DNA from: Pseudomonas chlororaphis
GTDB lineage: Bacteria; Pseudomonadota; Gammaproteobacteria; Pseudomonadales; Pseudomonadaceae
Length of the DNA stretch: 64,000 bases
Assembly (NCBI RefSeq): GCF_001921865.1
Contig: NZ_MSCT01000019.1
Span: 248,001 to 312,000, forward strand
Direction of reading: 5' to 3'
Every line of letters begins with the position of its first letter. Position 1 is the stretch's first letter. The position numbers and the translations under genes are program-made. The notes beneath the pieces are model-generated. The model was not told where the DNA came from. It saw only the letters and a list, made by a program, of their open reading frames with translations, and made no database searches. Positions 1-7,881 of the stretch are shown piece after piece.

Positions 1-5
1 AAGCG

Positions 6-33
6 CATCGCGAGCAAGTTCGCTCCTACAAGG
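6..33. repeat. REP element (single)
   Basis: Single copy of the Pseudomonas REP core (ATCGCGAGCAAGTTCGCTCCTACA) upstream of the ureidoglycolate lyase gene, presumably in the gap after the preceding gene, which lies outside the window. Confidence 0.85.
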
Positions 34-78
34 CGGCACGATACGACAACTACGAATTCACAGATCAAGAAGAACAGC

Positions 79-582
79 ATGCGCACATTGATGATTGAAC
101 CGCTGACCAAAGAAGCCTTCGCCCCCTTCGGTGACGTGATCGAAACCGACGGCAGCGATCACTTCATGATCAACAACGGTTCGACCATGCGCTTCCATCG
201 TCTGGCTACCGTGGAAACCGCCACGCCGGACGATAAGGCGATCATCAGCATCTTCCGCGCCGACGCGCTGGACATGCCCTTGACCGTCCGCATGCTGGAG
301 CGCCATCCGCTGGGCAGCCAGGCTTTCATTCCGCTGCTCGGCAACCCCTTTCTGATCGTGGTCGCGCCACTTGGCGATGCACCTGTATCAGGCTTGGTCC
401 GCGCCTTTGTCAGTAATGGCAGGCAGGGCATCAATTACCATCGCGGCGTCTGGCACCACCCGGTGCTGACGATCGAAAAGCGGGATGACTTCCTGGTGGT
501 TGATCGCAGTGGCACAGGCAATAACTGCGATGAGCATTTCTTTGAAGAGGATGAGCGTTTGATCCTCGCCCCCCACCAATAA
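79..582 (+). CDS. allA: Ureidoglycolate lyase
   Basis: Soluble enzyme of about 167 residues that splits ureidoglycolate into glyoxylate and urea, the last step of urate/allantoin breakdown. The protein begins MRTLMIEPLTKEAFAPFGDVIE and contains the family-typical segments GINYHRGVWHHP (about residues 115-126) and DFLVVDRSG, with the conserved His residues expected of the cupin-like fold. Length matches the family. The ATG at 79 follows an AAGAAG ribosome site. It lies 51 bp before the urate hydroxylase gene on the same strand, so the two are probably co-transcribed, and the pathway context supports the call. The allantoicase gene expected upstream would lie outside the window. Confidence 0.93.
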   Translation: MRTLMIEPLTKEAFAPFGDVIETDGSDHFMINNGSTMRFHRLATVETATPDDKAIISIFRADALDMPLTVRMLERHPLGSQAFIPLLGNPFLIVVAPLGDAPVSGLVRAFVSNGRQGINYHRGVWHHPVLTIEKRDDFLVVDRSGTGNNCDEHFFEEDERLILAPHQ

Positions 583-633
583 GAGAAGGTCTGATCACCC
601 GACGACAAGGGTGACAGGCGAGAGGTAAAGACT

Positions 634-1944
634 GTGGAAGCACATCTGTTGGAATGGCTCAACCTGAGCGTGCGTTGGGTTCACATGATCACGGGCGTGG
701 CCTGGATCGGCGCGTCGTTCTACTTCGTCTGGCTGGAAAACAACCTTAATCGCGTCAACCCCAAGGACGGCCTGTCGGGCGACCTCTGGGCGATCCACGG
801 TGGCGGTATCTACCACCTGGAAAAATACAAGCTGGCCCCGCCGTCCATGCCGGAGAACCTGCACTGGTTCAAGTGGGAAGCCTACTTCACCTGGATGTCG
901 GGGATTGCCCTGCTGTGCCTGGTGTTCTATTACAACCCGATGCTGTACCTGGTTGCCCCCGGCAGCGGCCTCACCGGCCCTGAAGCCGTGGCCATCGGCA
1001 TCGGCGCGCTGATCGCCGGCTGGTTCGTCTACGACTTCCTCTGCGACTCGCCCCTGGGCAAGAAACCCGCCCTGCTCGGTTTCATCCTGTTCGTGCTGTT
1101 GATCGCCGCAGCTTATGGCTTCAGCAAGGTGTTCAGCGGTCGCGGAGCCTACCTGCATGTGGGTGCGATCATCGGCACCATCATGGTCGGCAACGTGTTC
1201 CGTATCATCATGCCGGCCCAGCGCGCGCTGGTCGCCGCCATCGCGGAAAACCGCACGCCGGACCCGACCCTGCCGGCCAAGGGCCTGCTGCGTTCGCGCC
1301 ACAACAACTACTTCACCCTGCCGGTGCTGTTCATCATGATCAGCAACCACTTCCCGAGCACCTACGGCAGCCAGTACAACTGGCTGATCCTGGCCGGGAT
1401 CGCGGTGCTGGCGGTGCTGGTGCGCCACTACTTCAACACCCGCCACGACAGCCACAAATTCGCCTGGACCCTGCCCGTCGCCGCGCTGGGCATGATCTGC
1501 CTGGCGTACGTCACCGGCCCCGCGCAAATGGCCAACGGCCCGGAAGTGGCCAAGGCGCCGGCGAAGATCGAGTACCAGCCGCTGCCGGAAACCGCCCTCG
1601 GCGGCGGTGCCAAGCCCGCGGCCGCGCAAGCTCCGGTCGAGGCCCCCGCGGCACCCGCACCGGCGCAAGCGTCGAACGCAGGCCCGGCCTTCGACAAGGT
1701 GCATAGCGTGATCCAGGAACGCTGCGCGGTCTGTCATTCGGCCAAGCCCACCAGCCCGCTGTTCAGTGCCGCGCCAGCCGGCGTGATGTTCGACACACCG
1801 GAGCAGATCAAGCTCCAGGCCCCGCGGATCCAGGCCCAGGCAGTCGCCAGCCAGATCATGCCGCTGGGCAACATCACCCAGATGACTCAGCAGGAACGCG
1901 ACCTGATCGGCGCCTGGATCAACCAGGGGGCGAGTACTAACTAG
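634..1944 (+). CDS. puuD: Urate hydroxylase PuuD, membrane protein with cytochrome c domain
   Basis: Membrane-anchored oxidase that converts urate to 5-hydroxyisourate and passes electrons to a fused cytochrome c instead of making hydrogen peroxide. The first ~300 residues hold about eight hydrophobic helices with family segments such as WVHMITGVAWIGASFYFVWLE. An Ala/Pro-rich linker (about 305-350) leads to a C-terminal c-type heme domain with C364-A-V-C-H368. The start is GTG at 634, preceded by GAGAGG with 8 nt spacing. A total of 436 residues fits PuuD of pseudomonads. Its neighbours allA and the purine permease support the function. Confidence 0.93.
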   Translation: MEAHLLEWLNLSVRWVHMITGVAWIGASFYFVWLENNLNRVNPKDGLSGDLWAIHGGGIYHLEKYKLAPPSMPENLHWFKWEAYFTWMSGIALLCLVFYYNPMLYLVAPGSGLTGPEAVAIGIGALIAGWFVYDFLCDSPLGKKPALLGFILFVLLIAAAYGFSKVFSGRGAYLHVGAIIGTIMVGNVFRIIMPAQRALVAAIAENRTPDPTLPAKGLLRSRHNNYFTLPVLFIMISNHFPSTYGSQYNWLILAGIAVLAVLVRHYFNTRHDSHKFAWTLPVAALGMICLAYVTGPAQMANGPEVAKAPAKIEYQPLPETALGGGAKPAAAQAPVEAPAAPAPAQASNAGPAFDKVHSVIQERCAVCHSAKPTSPLFSAAPAGVMFDTPEQIKLQAPRIQAQAVASQIMPLGNITQMTQQERDLIGAWINQGASTN

Positions 1945-1967
1945 TACTGCGGTGCCTGACGACCGCT

Positions 1968-2031
1968 ATCGCGGGCAAGCCTCGCTCCTACAGCTCATGC
2001 AATACCTGTAGGAGCGAGCGTGCTCGCGATC
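1968..2031. repeat. REP doublet (inverted pair)
   Basis: Two REP cores in opposite orientation (ATCGCGGGCAAGCCTCGCTCC and GTAGGAGCGAGCGTGCTCGC) separated by about 16 nt, lying between puuD and the purine permease gene. The pair can fold into a long hairpin in a readthrough transcript. Confidence 0.88.
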
Positions 2032-2096
2032 AACCGCAACACGTTTGGCCTGCTGTAAAAAAGCTGTTCGCAACCACACAGCTTTCAAATCACAAG

Positions 2097-2104
2097 AATA
2101 AAAA
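2097..2104 (+). promoter_or_regulatory. Candidate Crc/Hfq catabolite repression site
   Basis: AATAAAAA matches the AANAANAA pattern bound by Hfq/Crc in Pseudomonas and sits just before the GAGG ribosome site of the permease gene. That is where such sites block translation. Pattern match only; the motif is short and AT-rich. Confidence 0.4.
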
Positions 2105-2120
2105 AGATCCGAGGTGTTGC

Positions 2121-3479
2121 ATGTCCGTGTTAACCGAACCGCGCATCCCCGACGCACCCGCCATCCAGCGACTGCCCCTTTTGCAACTGATCCTGGTCGG
2201 TTTGCAGCATGTCCTGCTGATGTACGGAGGCGCCATCGCGGTGCCGCTGATCATTGGACAGGCCGCGGGTCTGAGTCGTGAAGAAATCGCCTTCCTGATC
2301 AATGCCGACCTGCTGGTCGCCGGCATTGCCACCATTGTGCAGTCCCTCGGTATCGGCCCCATGGGTATCCGCATGCCAGTCATGATGGGCGCCAGCTTTG
2401 CCGCGGTGGGCAGCATGGTGGCCATGGCCGGCATGCCTGGCATCGGCCTGCAAGGCATTTTCGGCGCGACCATCGCCGCCGGTTTCTTCGGCATGCTGAT
2501 CGCGCCCTTCATGTCCAAGGTGGTGCGTTTCTTCCCGCCGCTGGTCACCGGCACCGTCATCACCTCCATCGGCCTGTCGCTGTTCCCGGTCGCGGTCAAC
2601 TGGGCCGGCGGCGGCAGCCACAATGCCGAATTCGGCTCCCCCATCTACCTGGCCATCGCCGCGCTGGTACTGGGCACCATCCTGCTGGTGCACCGTTTCA
2701 TGCGCGGTTTCTGGGTGAACATTTCCGTACTGATCGGCATGGGCCTGGGCTACGTGCTCTGCGGCCTGATCGGCATGGTCGACCTCAGCGGCATGGCCCA
2801 GGCGCCCTGGTTGCAAGTCGTCACCCCGCTGCACTTCGGCATGCCGCAGTTTCATCTGGCGCCGATCCTTTCCATGTGCCTGGTGGTGGTGATCATCTTC
2901 GTCGAATCCACCGGCATGTTCCTCGCGCTGGGGAAAATCACTGGCCAGGAAGTCACCCCGCGCATGCTCCGCCGCGGCCTGCTGTGCGATGCCGGCGCCT
3001 CGTTCTTCGCCGGTTTCCTCAACACCTTCACCCACTCCTCGTTCGCCCAGAACATCGGCCTGGTGCAGATGACCGGTGTGCGTTGCCGCTCGGTGACCCT
3101 GGTCGCCGGCGGCCTGCTGATCATCCTCAGCCTGCTGCCCAAGGCGGCCTTCCTGGTGGCCTCGATTCCTCCCGCGGTGCTGGGCGGCGCGGCCATCGCC
3201 ATGTTCGGCATGGTGGCCGCGACCGGGATCAAGATCCTCCAGGAAGCCGACATCGCCGACCGACGCAATCAACTGCTGGTGGCGGTGAGCATCGGCATGG
3301 GCCTGATTCCCGTGGTTCGTCCGGAGTTCTTCGCCCACCTGCCACTGTGGATGAGCCCGATCACCCATAGCGGCATCGCCATGGCGACCCTCAGCGCACT
3401 GGCCCTGAACCTGCTGTTCAACATCCTCGGCGGCACCGAGCGGGCCGCCGCCAACGCCTGCCCCGCCCACCCGCACTGA
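2121..3479 (+). CDS. NCS2-family purine permease (urate/xanthine)
   Basis: Inner-membrane proton symporter of 452 residues in the nucleobase:cation symporter-2 family, expected to import urate or xanthine. About 12-14 hydrophobic segments run through the protein. The NCS2 signature region is seen as FAQNIGLVQMTGVRCRSV (about residues 310-327), preceded by the conserved acidic residue in IIFVESTGMF. The start ATG at 2121 follows GAGG with about 6 nt spacing. Position after allA-puuD makes urate the likeliest substrate (UacT/UapA type), but sequence alone does not separate urate from xanthine carriers. Confidence 0.9.
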   Translation: MSVLTEPRIPDAPAIQRLPLLQLILVGLQHVLLMYGGAIAVPLIIGQAAGLSREEIAFLINADLLVAGIATIVQSLGIGPMGIRMPVMMGASFAAVGSMVAMAGMPGIGLQGIFGATIAAGFFGMLIAPFMSKVVRFFPPLVTGTVITSIGLSLFPVAVNWAGGGSHNAEFGSPIYLAIAALVLGTILLVHRFMRGFWVNISVLIGMGLGYVLCGLIGMVDLSGMAQAPWLQVVTPLHFGMPQFHLAPILSMCLVVVIIFVESTGMFLALGKITGQEVTPRMLRRGLLCDAGASFFAGFLNTFTHSSFAQNIGLVQMTGVRCRSVTLVAGGLLIILSLLPKAAFLVASIPPAVLGGAAIAMFGMVAATGIKILQEADIADRRNQLLVAVSIGMGLIPVVRPEFFAHLPLWMSPITHSGIAMATLSALALNLLFNILGGTERAAANACPAHPH

Positions 3480-3597
3480 GGCCCGAACGGGGCGGCCTGG
3501 CGGTCGCCCCTGCTTGACCGTCGACACCCGAACTACCCGTACGACAGACAGGCCCGACACACCCCGGGCCGCGGTCGGCGGCTGCCTGCGCCTTGAA

Positions 3598-3605
3598 AAT
3601 AAAAA
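3598..3605 (+). promoter_or_regulatory. Candidate Crc/Hfq catabolite repression site
   Basis: AATAAAAA in the stretch GAAAATAAAAACAAAC, immediately before the GGGAG ribosome site of the first channel gene. It is the same AANAANAA pattern seen before the purine permease, so both genes could share carbon catabolite control. Pattern match only. Confidence 0.4.
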
Positions 3606-3623
3606 CAAACAGGGAGCAACACG

Positions 3624-4409
3624 ATGAGACATGTACACCCACGCCTGCTGCTCGGCGGCGGACTGCTGGCAACGACCCAGGCCATGGCCGGCGACCTGCT
3701 GCTGTGGCAGACCAACAGCCTGACGTATCTATACGGCAAGAACTTTGCCATCAACCCGTCGATCCAGCAGACGGTGACGTTCGAGCACGCCGATAAATGG
3801 AAATACGGCGACACCTTCCTGTTCATCGACAAGATCTTCTACAACGGCAAGGAAGACCGTAACAAAGGCCCCCACGCCTTCTACGGCGAGTTCAGCCCCA
3901 GGCTGTCGTTCGGCAAGATCTTCGATCGCTCGCTGGCCTTCGGCCCGGTCAAGGATGTGCTGCTGGCCATGACCTACGAATACGGCGAAGGCGACAGCGA
4001 GACCTACCTGATCGGCCCCGGCTTCGACCTCGCCGTTCCCGGCTTCAACTACTTCACCCTGAACCTCTACCGCCGCCAGACCGAAGGCCCGCGCCCCGGC
4101 GACGGCGTCTGGCAGGTTACCCCGAGCTGGTCCTACAGCATCCCGCTCGGGCGCTCGAACCTGTTGATCGACGGTTACCTGGACTGGGTCGTGGACAACG
4201 ATCGCAACGAGCGCGGCACCTACCACGCCAACCTGCACCTCAACCCACAGATCAAATACGACCTGGGCAAAGCGCTGAAGCTGGGCGAGAAGCAACTGTA
4301 CGTCGGCCTCGAATACAGCTACTGGAAAGACAAGTACGGCGTCCCCCACAGCGCGAGCCTGGACACCAACCAGAACACCGCCAGCCTGCTGGTGAAGGTG
4401 CATTTCTAG
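3624..4409 (+). CDS. Tsx/OmpK-family outer membrane channel (copy 1)
   Basis: Outer membrane beta-barrel of 261 residues resembling the nucleoside-specific channel Tsx and OmpK. A signal peptide of about 20 residues ends near ATTQAMAGD. The mature chain alternates short aromatic-rich strands (LLLWQTNSLTYLYG, FEHADKWKYGD, LSFGKIFD) and ends in the aromatic residue F, as outer membrane proteins do (LLVKVHF). The start ATG follows GGGAGCAACACG. It sits 144 bp after the purine permease and is paralogous to the next gene. The pairing of an outer channel with an inner purine permease suggests uptake of purine nucleosides or bases. The substrate is inferred. Confidence 0.87.
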   Translation: MRHVHPRLLLGGGLLATTQAMAGDLLLWQTNSLTYLYGKNFAINPSIQQTVTFEHADKWKYGDTFLFIDKIFYNGKEDRNKGPHAFYGEFSPRLSFGKIFDRSLAFGPVKDVLLAMTYEYGEGDSETYLIGPGFDLAVPGFNYFTLNLYRRQTEGPRPGDGVWQVTPSWSYSIPLGRSNLLIDGYLDWVVDNDRNERGTYHANLHLNPQIKYDLGKALKLGEKQLYVGLEYSYWKDKYGVPHSASLDTNQNTASLLVKVHF

Positions 4410-4440
4410 GATGGCCGGCCAGCGTGCCCCACAGTTGTCG

Positions 4441-4657
4441 CAAGTGCGCTATTGCAGAGCACTTGAGCAAGGTCGCGGGAGTCAGTATTCTCCGCGGCCG
4501 CCCGCATCCGGCGAAAAAAAAAGCCCGGATGAAAAAACTGACCTGAGAGCCAACTTATCCCGGCCCTGGGCAGTATCACGGCGCAGCGAAATGACGCAGA
4601 AATCGACTCTCCCTCGACTGTCCCGTACAGCCGAGCGGGAGTCTTTTCGCTTTTTTT
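4441..4657 (+). ncRNA. Candidate structured RNA or terminated leader
   Basis: Three upstream hairpins (CAAGTGC/GCACTTG at 4441-4465; CGCGG/CCGCG near 4474-4497; CATCCGG/CCGGATG at 4505-4531) precede a strong terminator. It could be a small RNA made from the channel-gene interval, or a leader that attenuates the second channel gene. I could not match it to a known riboswitch class by eye. No promoter was identified. Confidence 0.4.
4605..4657 (+). terminator. Rho-independent terminator between the two channel genes
   Basis: Stem GACTC(T)C.CTCG at 4605-4616 pairs with CGAGCGGGAGTC at 4632-4643 (one mismatch and one wobble), extended by CTGT/ACAG around a CCCGT loop, followed by TTTTCGCTTTTTTT. 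It ends about 134 nt before the second channel gene. Confidence 0.75.
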
Positions 4658-4790
4658 CGCCTTGGCTCAGATCTTGCCAACAGCAAAGAAGCTGACCGAA
4701 TGGATAACTTTTCCAGCAGCCAAAAAAGGCGCCACACCAGAGCGCCGATGTTTAAAAAACGTAGAACCACTTACTTTTGGGAGCAACCGA

Positions 4791-5576
4791 ATGAACCGCA
4801 TCTGTAAAGGCCTGATGCTTGCCGCGACCTTGCTGGCTGGGGCCCAGGCCACCGCCGGCGACCTGCTGCTATGGCAGAACAACAGCCTGACCTACCTATA
4901 CGGCAAAGACTTCGCGATCAATCCGGAGATTCAACAAACCGTTACTTTCGAACATGCCGATGCCTGGAAGTACGGCGACAACTTCGTGTTTGTCGACCGC
5001 ATCTTCTACAACGGTAAAAAAGACGGCAATATCGGCCCCGACACTTACTACGGCGAAATCAGCCCGCGTCTTTCCTTCGGCAAGATCTTCGATCAGAAGT
5101 TGGAGTTCGGCCCGATCAAGGATGTATTGCTGGCCATGACTTACGAGTTCGGCGAAGGCGATAACGAGTCCTACCTGATCGGCCCGGGTTTCGACCTGGC
5201 GATCCCCGGTTTCGACTACTTCCAGTTGAACTTCTACAACCGTCAGACCGAAGGCAGCCGCGCCGGCGACAACGTCTGGCAGATCACCCCGGTCTGGGCC
5301 TACACCATTCCCGTGGGCAAGTCGGACATCCTGATCGACGGTTTCATCGACTGGGTGGTGGACAACGACAAGAACGCCAAGGGCGAATACCACGCCAACC
5401 TGCACATCAACCCGCAGATCAAGTACGACCTGGGCAAGGCATTGAACCTGGGCGCCAAGCAGTTGTATGTCGGTATCGAATACGACTATTGGAAGAACAA
5501 GTACGGGGTCAAGGACACCCCATACTTCGACACCGACCAGAACACCGCCAGCCTGCTGCTCAAGTACCATTTCTGA
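4791..5576 (+). CDS. Tsx/OmpK-family outer membrane channel (copy 2)
   Basis: Paralogue of the preceding gene, also 261 residues, with nearly the same blocks (LLLWQNNSLTYLYGKDF, LSFGKIFD, GDLLLW after the signal peptide) and the same terminal F (LLLKYHF). The frame stays open upstream to 4662, but the ATG at 4791 follows GGGAGC with 6 nt spacing and begins a proper signal peptide (MNRICKGLMLAATLLAGAQATAGD). A terminator and other hairpins before it suggest expression separate from copy 1. Likely a channel for nucleosides or related purines, with the substrate inferred from neighbours. Confidence 0.87.
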   Translation: MNRICKGLMLAATLLAGAQATAGDLLLWQNNSLTYLYGKDFAINPEIQQTVTFEHADAWKYGDNFVFVDRIFYNGKKDGNIGPDTYYGEISPRLSFGKIFDQKLEFGPIKDVLLAMTYEFGEGDNESYLIGPGFDLAIPGFDYFQLNFYNRQTEGSRAGDNVWQITPVWAYTIPVGKSDILIDGFIDWVVDNDKNAKGEYHANLHINPQIKYDLGKALNLGAKQLYVGIEYDYWKNKYGVKDTPYFDTDQNTASLLLKYHF

Positions 5577-5582
5577 TGCGTT

Positions 5583-5619
5583 GAAAGCCGTTCCCGTGCT
5601 GGCCACGGGAACGGCTTTC
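5583..5619. terminator. Perfect 16 bp stem-loop after channel copy 2
   Basis: GAAAGCCGTTCCCGTG (5583-5598) is exactly complementary to CACGGGAACGGCTTTC (5604-5619) around a CTGGC loop. The T tract is weak, so this may terminate or stabilise the 3' end. Confidence 0.75.
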
Positions 5620-5718
5620 ATCGAATAAACCGATAACAACCCCTCGATATTCGCAACCATCGATCAACCTGACTGGCATAGCATGGCGCTCATTCCAACC
5701 TGATCAGGAGTTGCCTCG

Positions 5719-6573
5719 ATGACTCAGTTTCGCAAAGTACTCAGCGTCCATACCGGCCAGCCCGCCTCGGACGGCGCCGGCGTCAGACTGACCCGGGTCT
5801 TCGGTGGCCAGGGCGTCGAGCGTTTCGACCCGTTCCTGATGCTCGACGAATTCGGCTCGGAAAACCCCCACGACTACATCGCCGGCTTCCCGCCCCACCC
5901 CCATCGCGGTTTCGAAACCGTCACCTACATGCTCGAAGGGCGTATGCGCCATGAAGACCATCTGGGCAACGTCGGCCTGCTGGAAGGCGGGGGCGTGCAG
6001 TGGATGACCGCCGCCAAGGGCATCATCCACAGCGAAATGCCGGAGCAGGAAGAAGGCGTGATGCGCGGCTTCCAGCTCTGGTTGAACCTGCCGGGCAAGC
6101 ACAAGCTCGACAAGGCCGGCTACCGGGACATCCAACCGCAGGACATCCCGCGCCTGACCACCGCCAATGGCGTGGACGTGGTGGTGATCGCCGGCCGCTT
6201 CGACGACGGCCAACAGCAGCAAATGGGCGCTGTCGAGCGGCCGCACACCGAGCCCCACTATTTCGACCTGCGCCTGCCGGCGGGCAGCAGCATCAGCCCG
6301 CGCCTGCCCGAGGGGCACCGGGCGCTGCTGTATGTCTATGAAGGCCAGGTCGACCTGCCCGGGCATCCGCAGCCGGTCGCCAGCAGCAAGCTGGTGCGCC
6401 TCTCCGACCAGGGCGAGATCCAGCTGAGCAGCGCGGCCGGGGCCCGCGTGTTGTTGATCGCCGGCAAGCCGCTGGGCGAGCCGATCGTGCAATACGGGCC
6501 ATTCGTGATGAACACGCGGGACGAGATCGAACAGGCGCTGCGGGATTTTCGCGATGACAAGCTGACAGCCTGA
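5719..6573 (+). CDS. Pirin family protein
   Basis: Cytoplasmic bicupin of 284 residues. The N-terminal cupin carries the pirin metal site in FPPHPHRGFETVTYMLEG (about residues 57-74) with further His/Glu residues in GGVQWMTAAKGIIHSEMPE. The C-terminal cupin follows from about 180. Pirins bind iron and some act as quercetinases or redox-sensitive modulators of other proteins; the role here cannot be told. The start follows AGGAG (5706-5710). It is flanked by a hairpin upstream and a REP doublet downstream, so probably a single-gene unit. Confidence 0.9.
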   Translation: MTQFRKVLSVHTGQPASDGAGVRLTRVFGGQGVERFDPFLMLDEFGSENPHDYIAGFPPHPHRGFETVTYMLEGRMRHEDHLGNVGLLEGGGVQWMTAAKGIIHSEMPEQEEGVMRGFQLWLNLPGKHKLDKAGYRDIQPQDIPRLTTANGVDVVVIAGRFDDGQQQQMGAVERPHTEPHYFDLRLPAGSSISPRLPEGHRALLYVYEGQVDLPGHPQPVASSKLVRLSDQGEIQLSSAAGARVLLIAGKPLGEPIVQYGPFVMNTRDEIEQALRDFRDDKLTA

Positions 6574-6592
6574 GTCTTTCTCTTCAGAAACC

Positions 6593-6659
6593 CTATCGCG
6601 AGCAAGCTCGCTCCTACACGGATGCTGCATTCCCTGTAGGAGCAAGCTTGCTCGCGATG
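6593..6659. repeat. REP doublet (inverted pair)
   Basis: Two oppositely oriented REP cores separated by about 17 nt in the gap between the convergent pirin and patatin genes, where they may insulate the two transcripts. Confidence 0.9.
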
Positions 6660-6664
6660 CTCTT

Positions 6665-7831
6665 TCAGACGCTCGCAGCCGTCAGCCCCAGGAACCGACA
6701 CAACTCGTCGCGCTTGGCCAAGGCATCGCTGCGCCCCAACTCGATCAATTCGCTGCAATACCCCGCCTCGAACAACAGGTAACTCAGGACCCCGGCGCCG
6801 CTGGTCTTGGTCGCCCCCGGCCCGCGCAGAAACAGGCGCAATGCCGCCGGCAACTCATGCCGATGGCGAGCAGCGATTTCATCGATCGGCTGGCTGGGCG
6901 CGATCACCAACACCTCCACCGGGGCCACGCCCAGGGTCCGCACCGGCGTGTCCGGCGGCAGCAGGTGGCTGAACTGGTTCAGGCGCTGCAAGAGCTCGAT
7001 GTCGCTCTCCAGGCTGTCGATGAAAGTACTGTTGAGCATGTGCCCGCCGATCTGCGCCAGCGTCGGCTGCTGCCCGGTGTAGGTGCGTTGCAGCGGCGCC
7101 TGGGGATCGACGCCCCGGGGGTTGCCGCTGACCCCGACCACCAGCACCCGGCTGGCCCCCAGGTGCAAGGCAGGGCTGATGGGCGCCGACTGCCGTACCG
7201 CGCCGTCGCCGAAAAACTGCTGGTCGATTTTCACCGGAGCGAACAACAACGGAATCGCCGAGCTGGCCAGCAAGTGTTCGACCGTGAGTTCGGTCGGCAG
7301 GCCGATACGCCGATGGCGCAGCCAGGCATCGATGGTGCCGCCGCCCTGATAGAAGGTCACCGCCTGGCCCGACTCATAACCGAAGGCCGTGACCGCCACC
7401 GCTTTCAGGTGCTTCTGGGCAATCGACTGGCGAATACCGGACAGCTGCAGTTTTTCGTTCAACAAATGCCGCAGCGGTGAGCTGTTGAGCAGCGCCACCG
7501 GCACCTGCGCGCCCAGGCCCAACAGGCTGTGGCCGACGAACCGACTGGCCTGGCGGATCACTCCGGGCCAATCGCTGCGGATCACCTGATGGCTGCGAAA
7601 GCCCTGCCAGAATGCGGTGAGGCGCTCGATGGCGGCGGTGAAATCCAACGCGCCGCTGGCCAGGCTGACCGCATTGATCGCCCCGGCCGAGGTCCCGACT
7701 ATCACGGGGAACGGATTGCTCGCACCCGCCGGCAACAGCTCGGCAATCGCCGCCAGCACGCCCACCTGGTATGCCGCACGAGCCCCGCCGCCGGAAAGAA
7801 TCAATCCTGTGACCGGTTCCGCTGGGCTCAT
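6665..7831 (-). CDS. Patatin-like phospholipase family protein
   Basis: Predicted serine lipase/acyl hydrolase of 388 residues. It has the patatin oxyanion motif GGGARAAYQ (residues 14-22), the nucleophile elbow G46-T-S48-A-G50 and the dyad Asp in FFGDGAVRQ (about residue 209). There is no signal peptide, so it is probably cytoplasmic or membrane-peripheral, like other short bacterial patatins. It is convergent with pirin and separated from the acyltransferase gene by 50 bp. Substrate is unknown. Confidence 0.88.
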   Translation of the reverse strand: MSPAEPVTGLILSGGGARAAYQVGVLAAIAELLPAGASNPFPVIVGTSAGAINAVSLASGALDFTAAIERLTAFWQGFRSHQVIRSDWPGVIRQASRFVGHSLLGLGAQVPVALLNSSPLRHLLNEKLQLSGIRQSIAQKHLKAVAVTAFGYESGQAVTFYQGGGTIDAWLRHRRIGLPTELTVEHLLASSAIPLLFAPVKIDQQFFGDGAVRQSAPISPALHLGASRVLVVGVSGNPRGVDPQAPLQRTYTGQQPTLAQIGGHMLNSTFIDSLESDIELLQRLNQFSHLLPPDTPVRTLGVAPVEVLVIAPSQPIDEIAARHRHELPAALRLFLRGPGATKTSGAGVLSYLLFEAGYCSELIELGRSDALAKRDELCRFLGLTAASV

Positions 7832-7881
7832 CGCAACACTCCATGGCGCTGTTTAAAGGGTTTGAATCTGGCGCAGTAACG

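Larger units (their letters stand above)
4410..4790 (+). other. Intergenic region between paralogous channel genes
   Basis: This 381 bp gap has no convincing gene. It holds four potential hairpins (4441-4465, about 4474-4497, 4505-4531, 4605-4643), the last followed by T-rich sequence. A further short repeat GGCGC/GCGCC lies near 4728-4745. The gene after it has a clear GGGAGC ribosome site at about 4779. Confidence 0.6.

Noticed and set aside
3489..3512. GGGGCG/CGCCCC stem after the purine permease
   Set aside because: Only 6 bp with a loose loop and no T tract, so not called a terminator.
2130..3638. 502-codon minus-strand open frame
   Set aside because: Antisense to the NCS2 permease, with low-complexity His/Gln/Asp-rich sequence and no recognisable domain.
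4411..4695. 94-codon frame between the two channel genes
   Set aside because: It runs through all four hairpins and the terminator and has no coding character.
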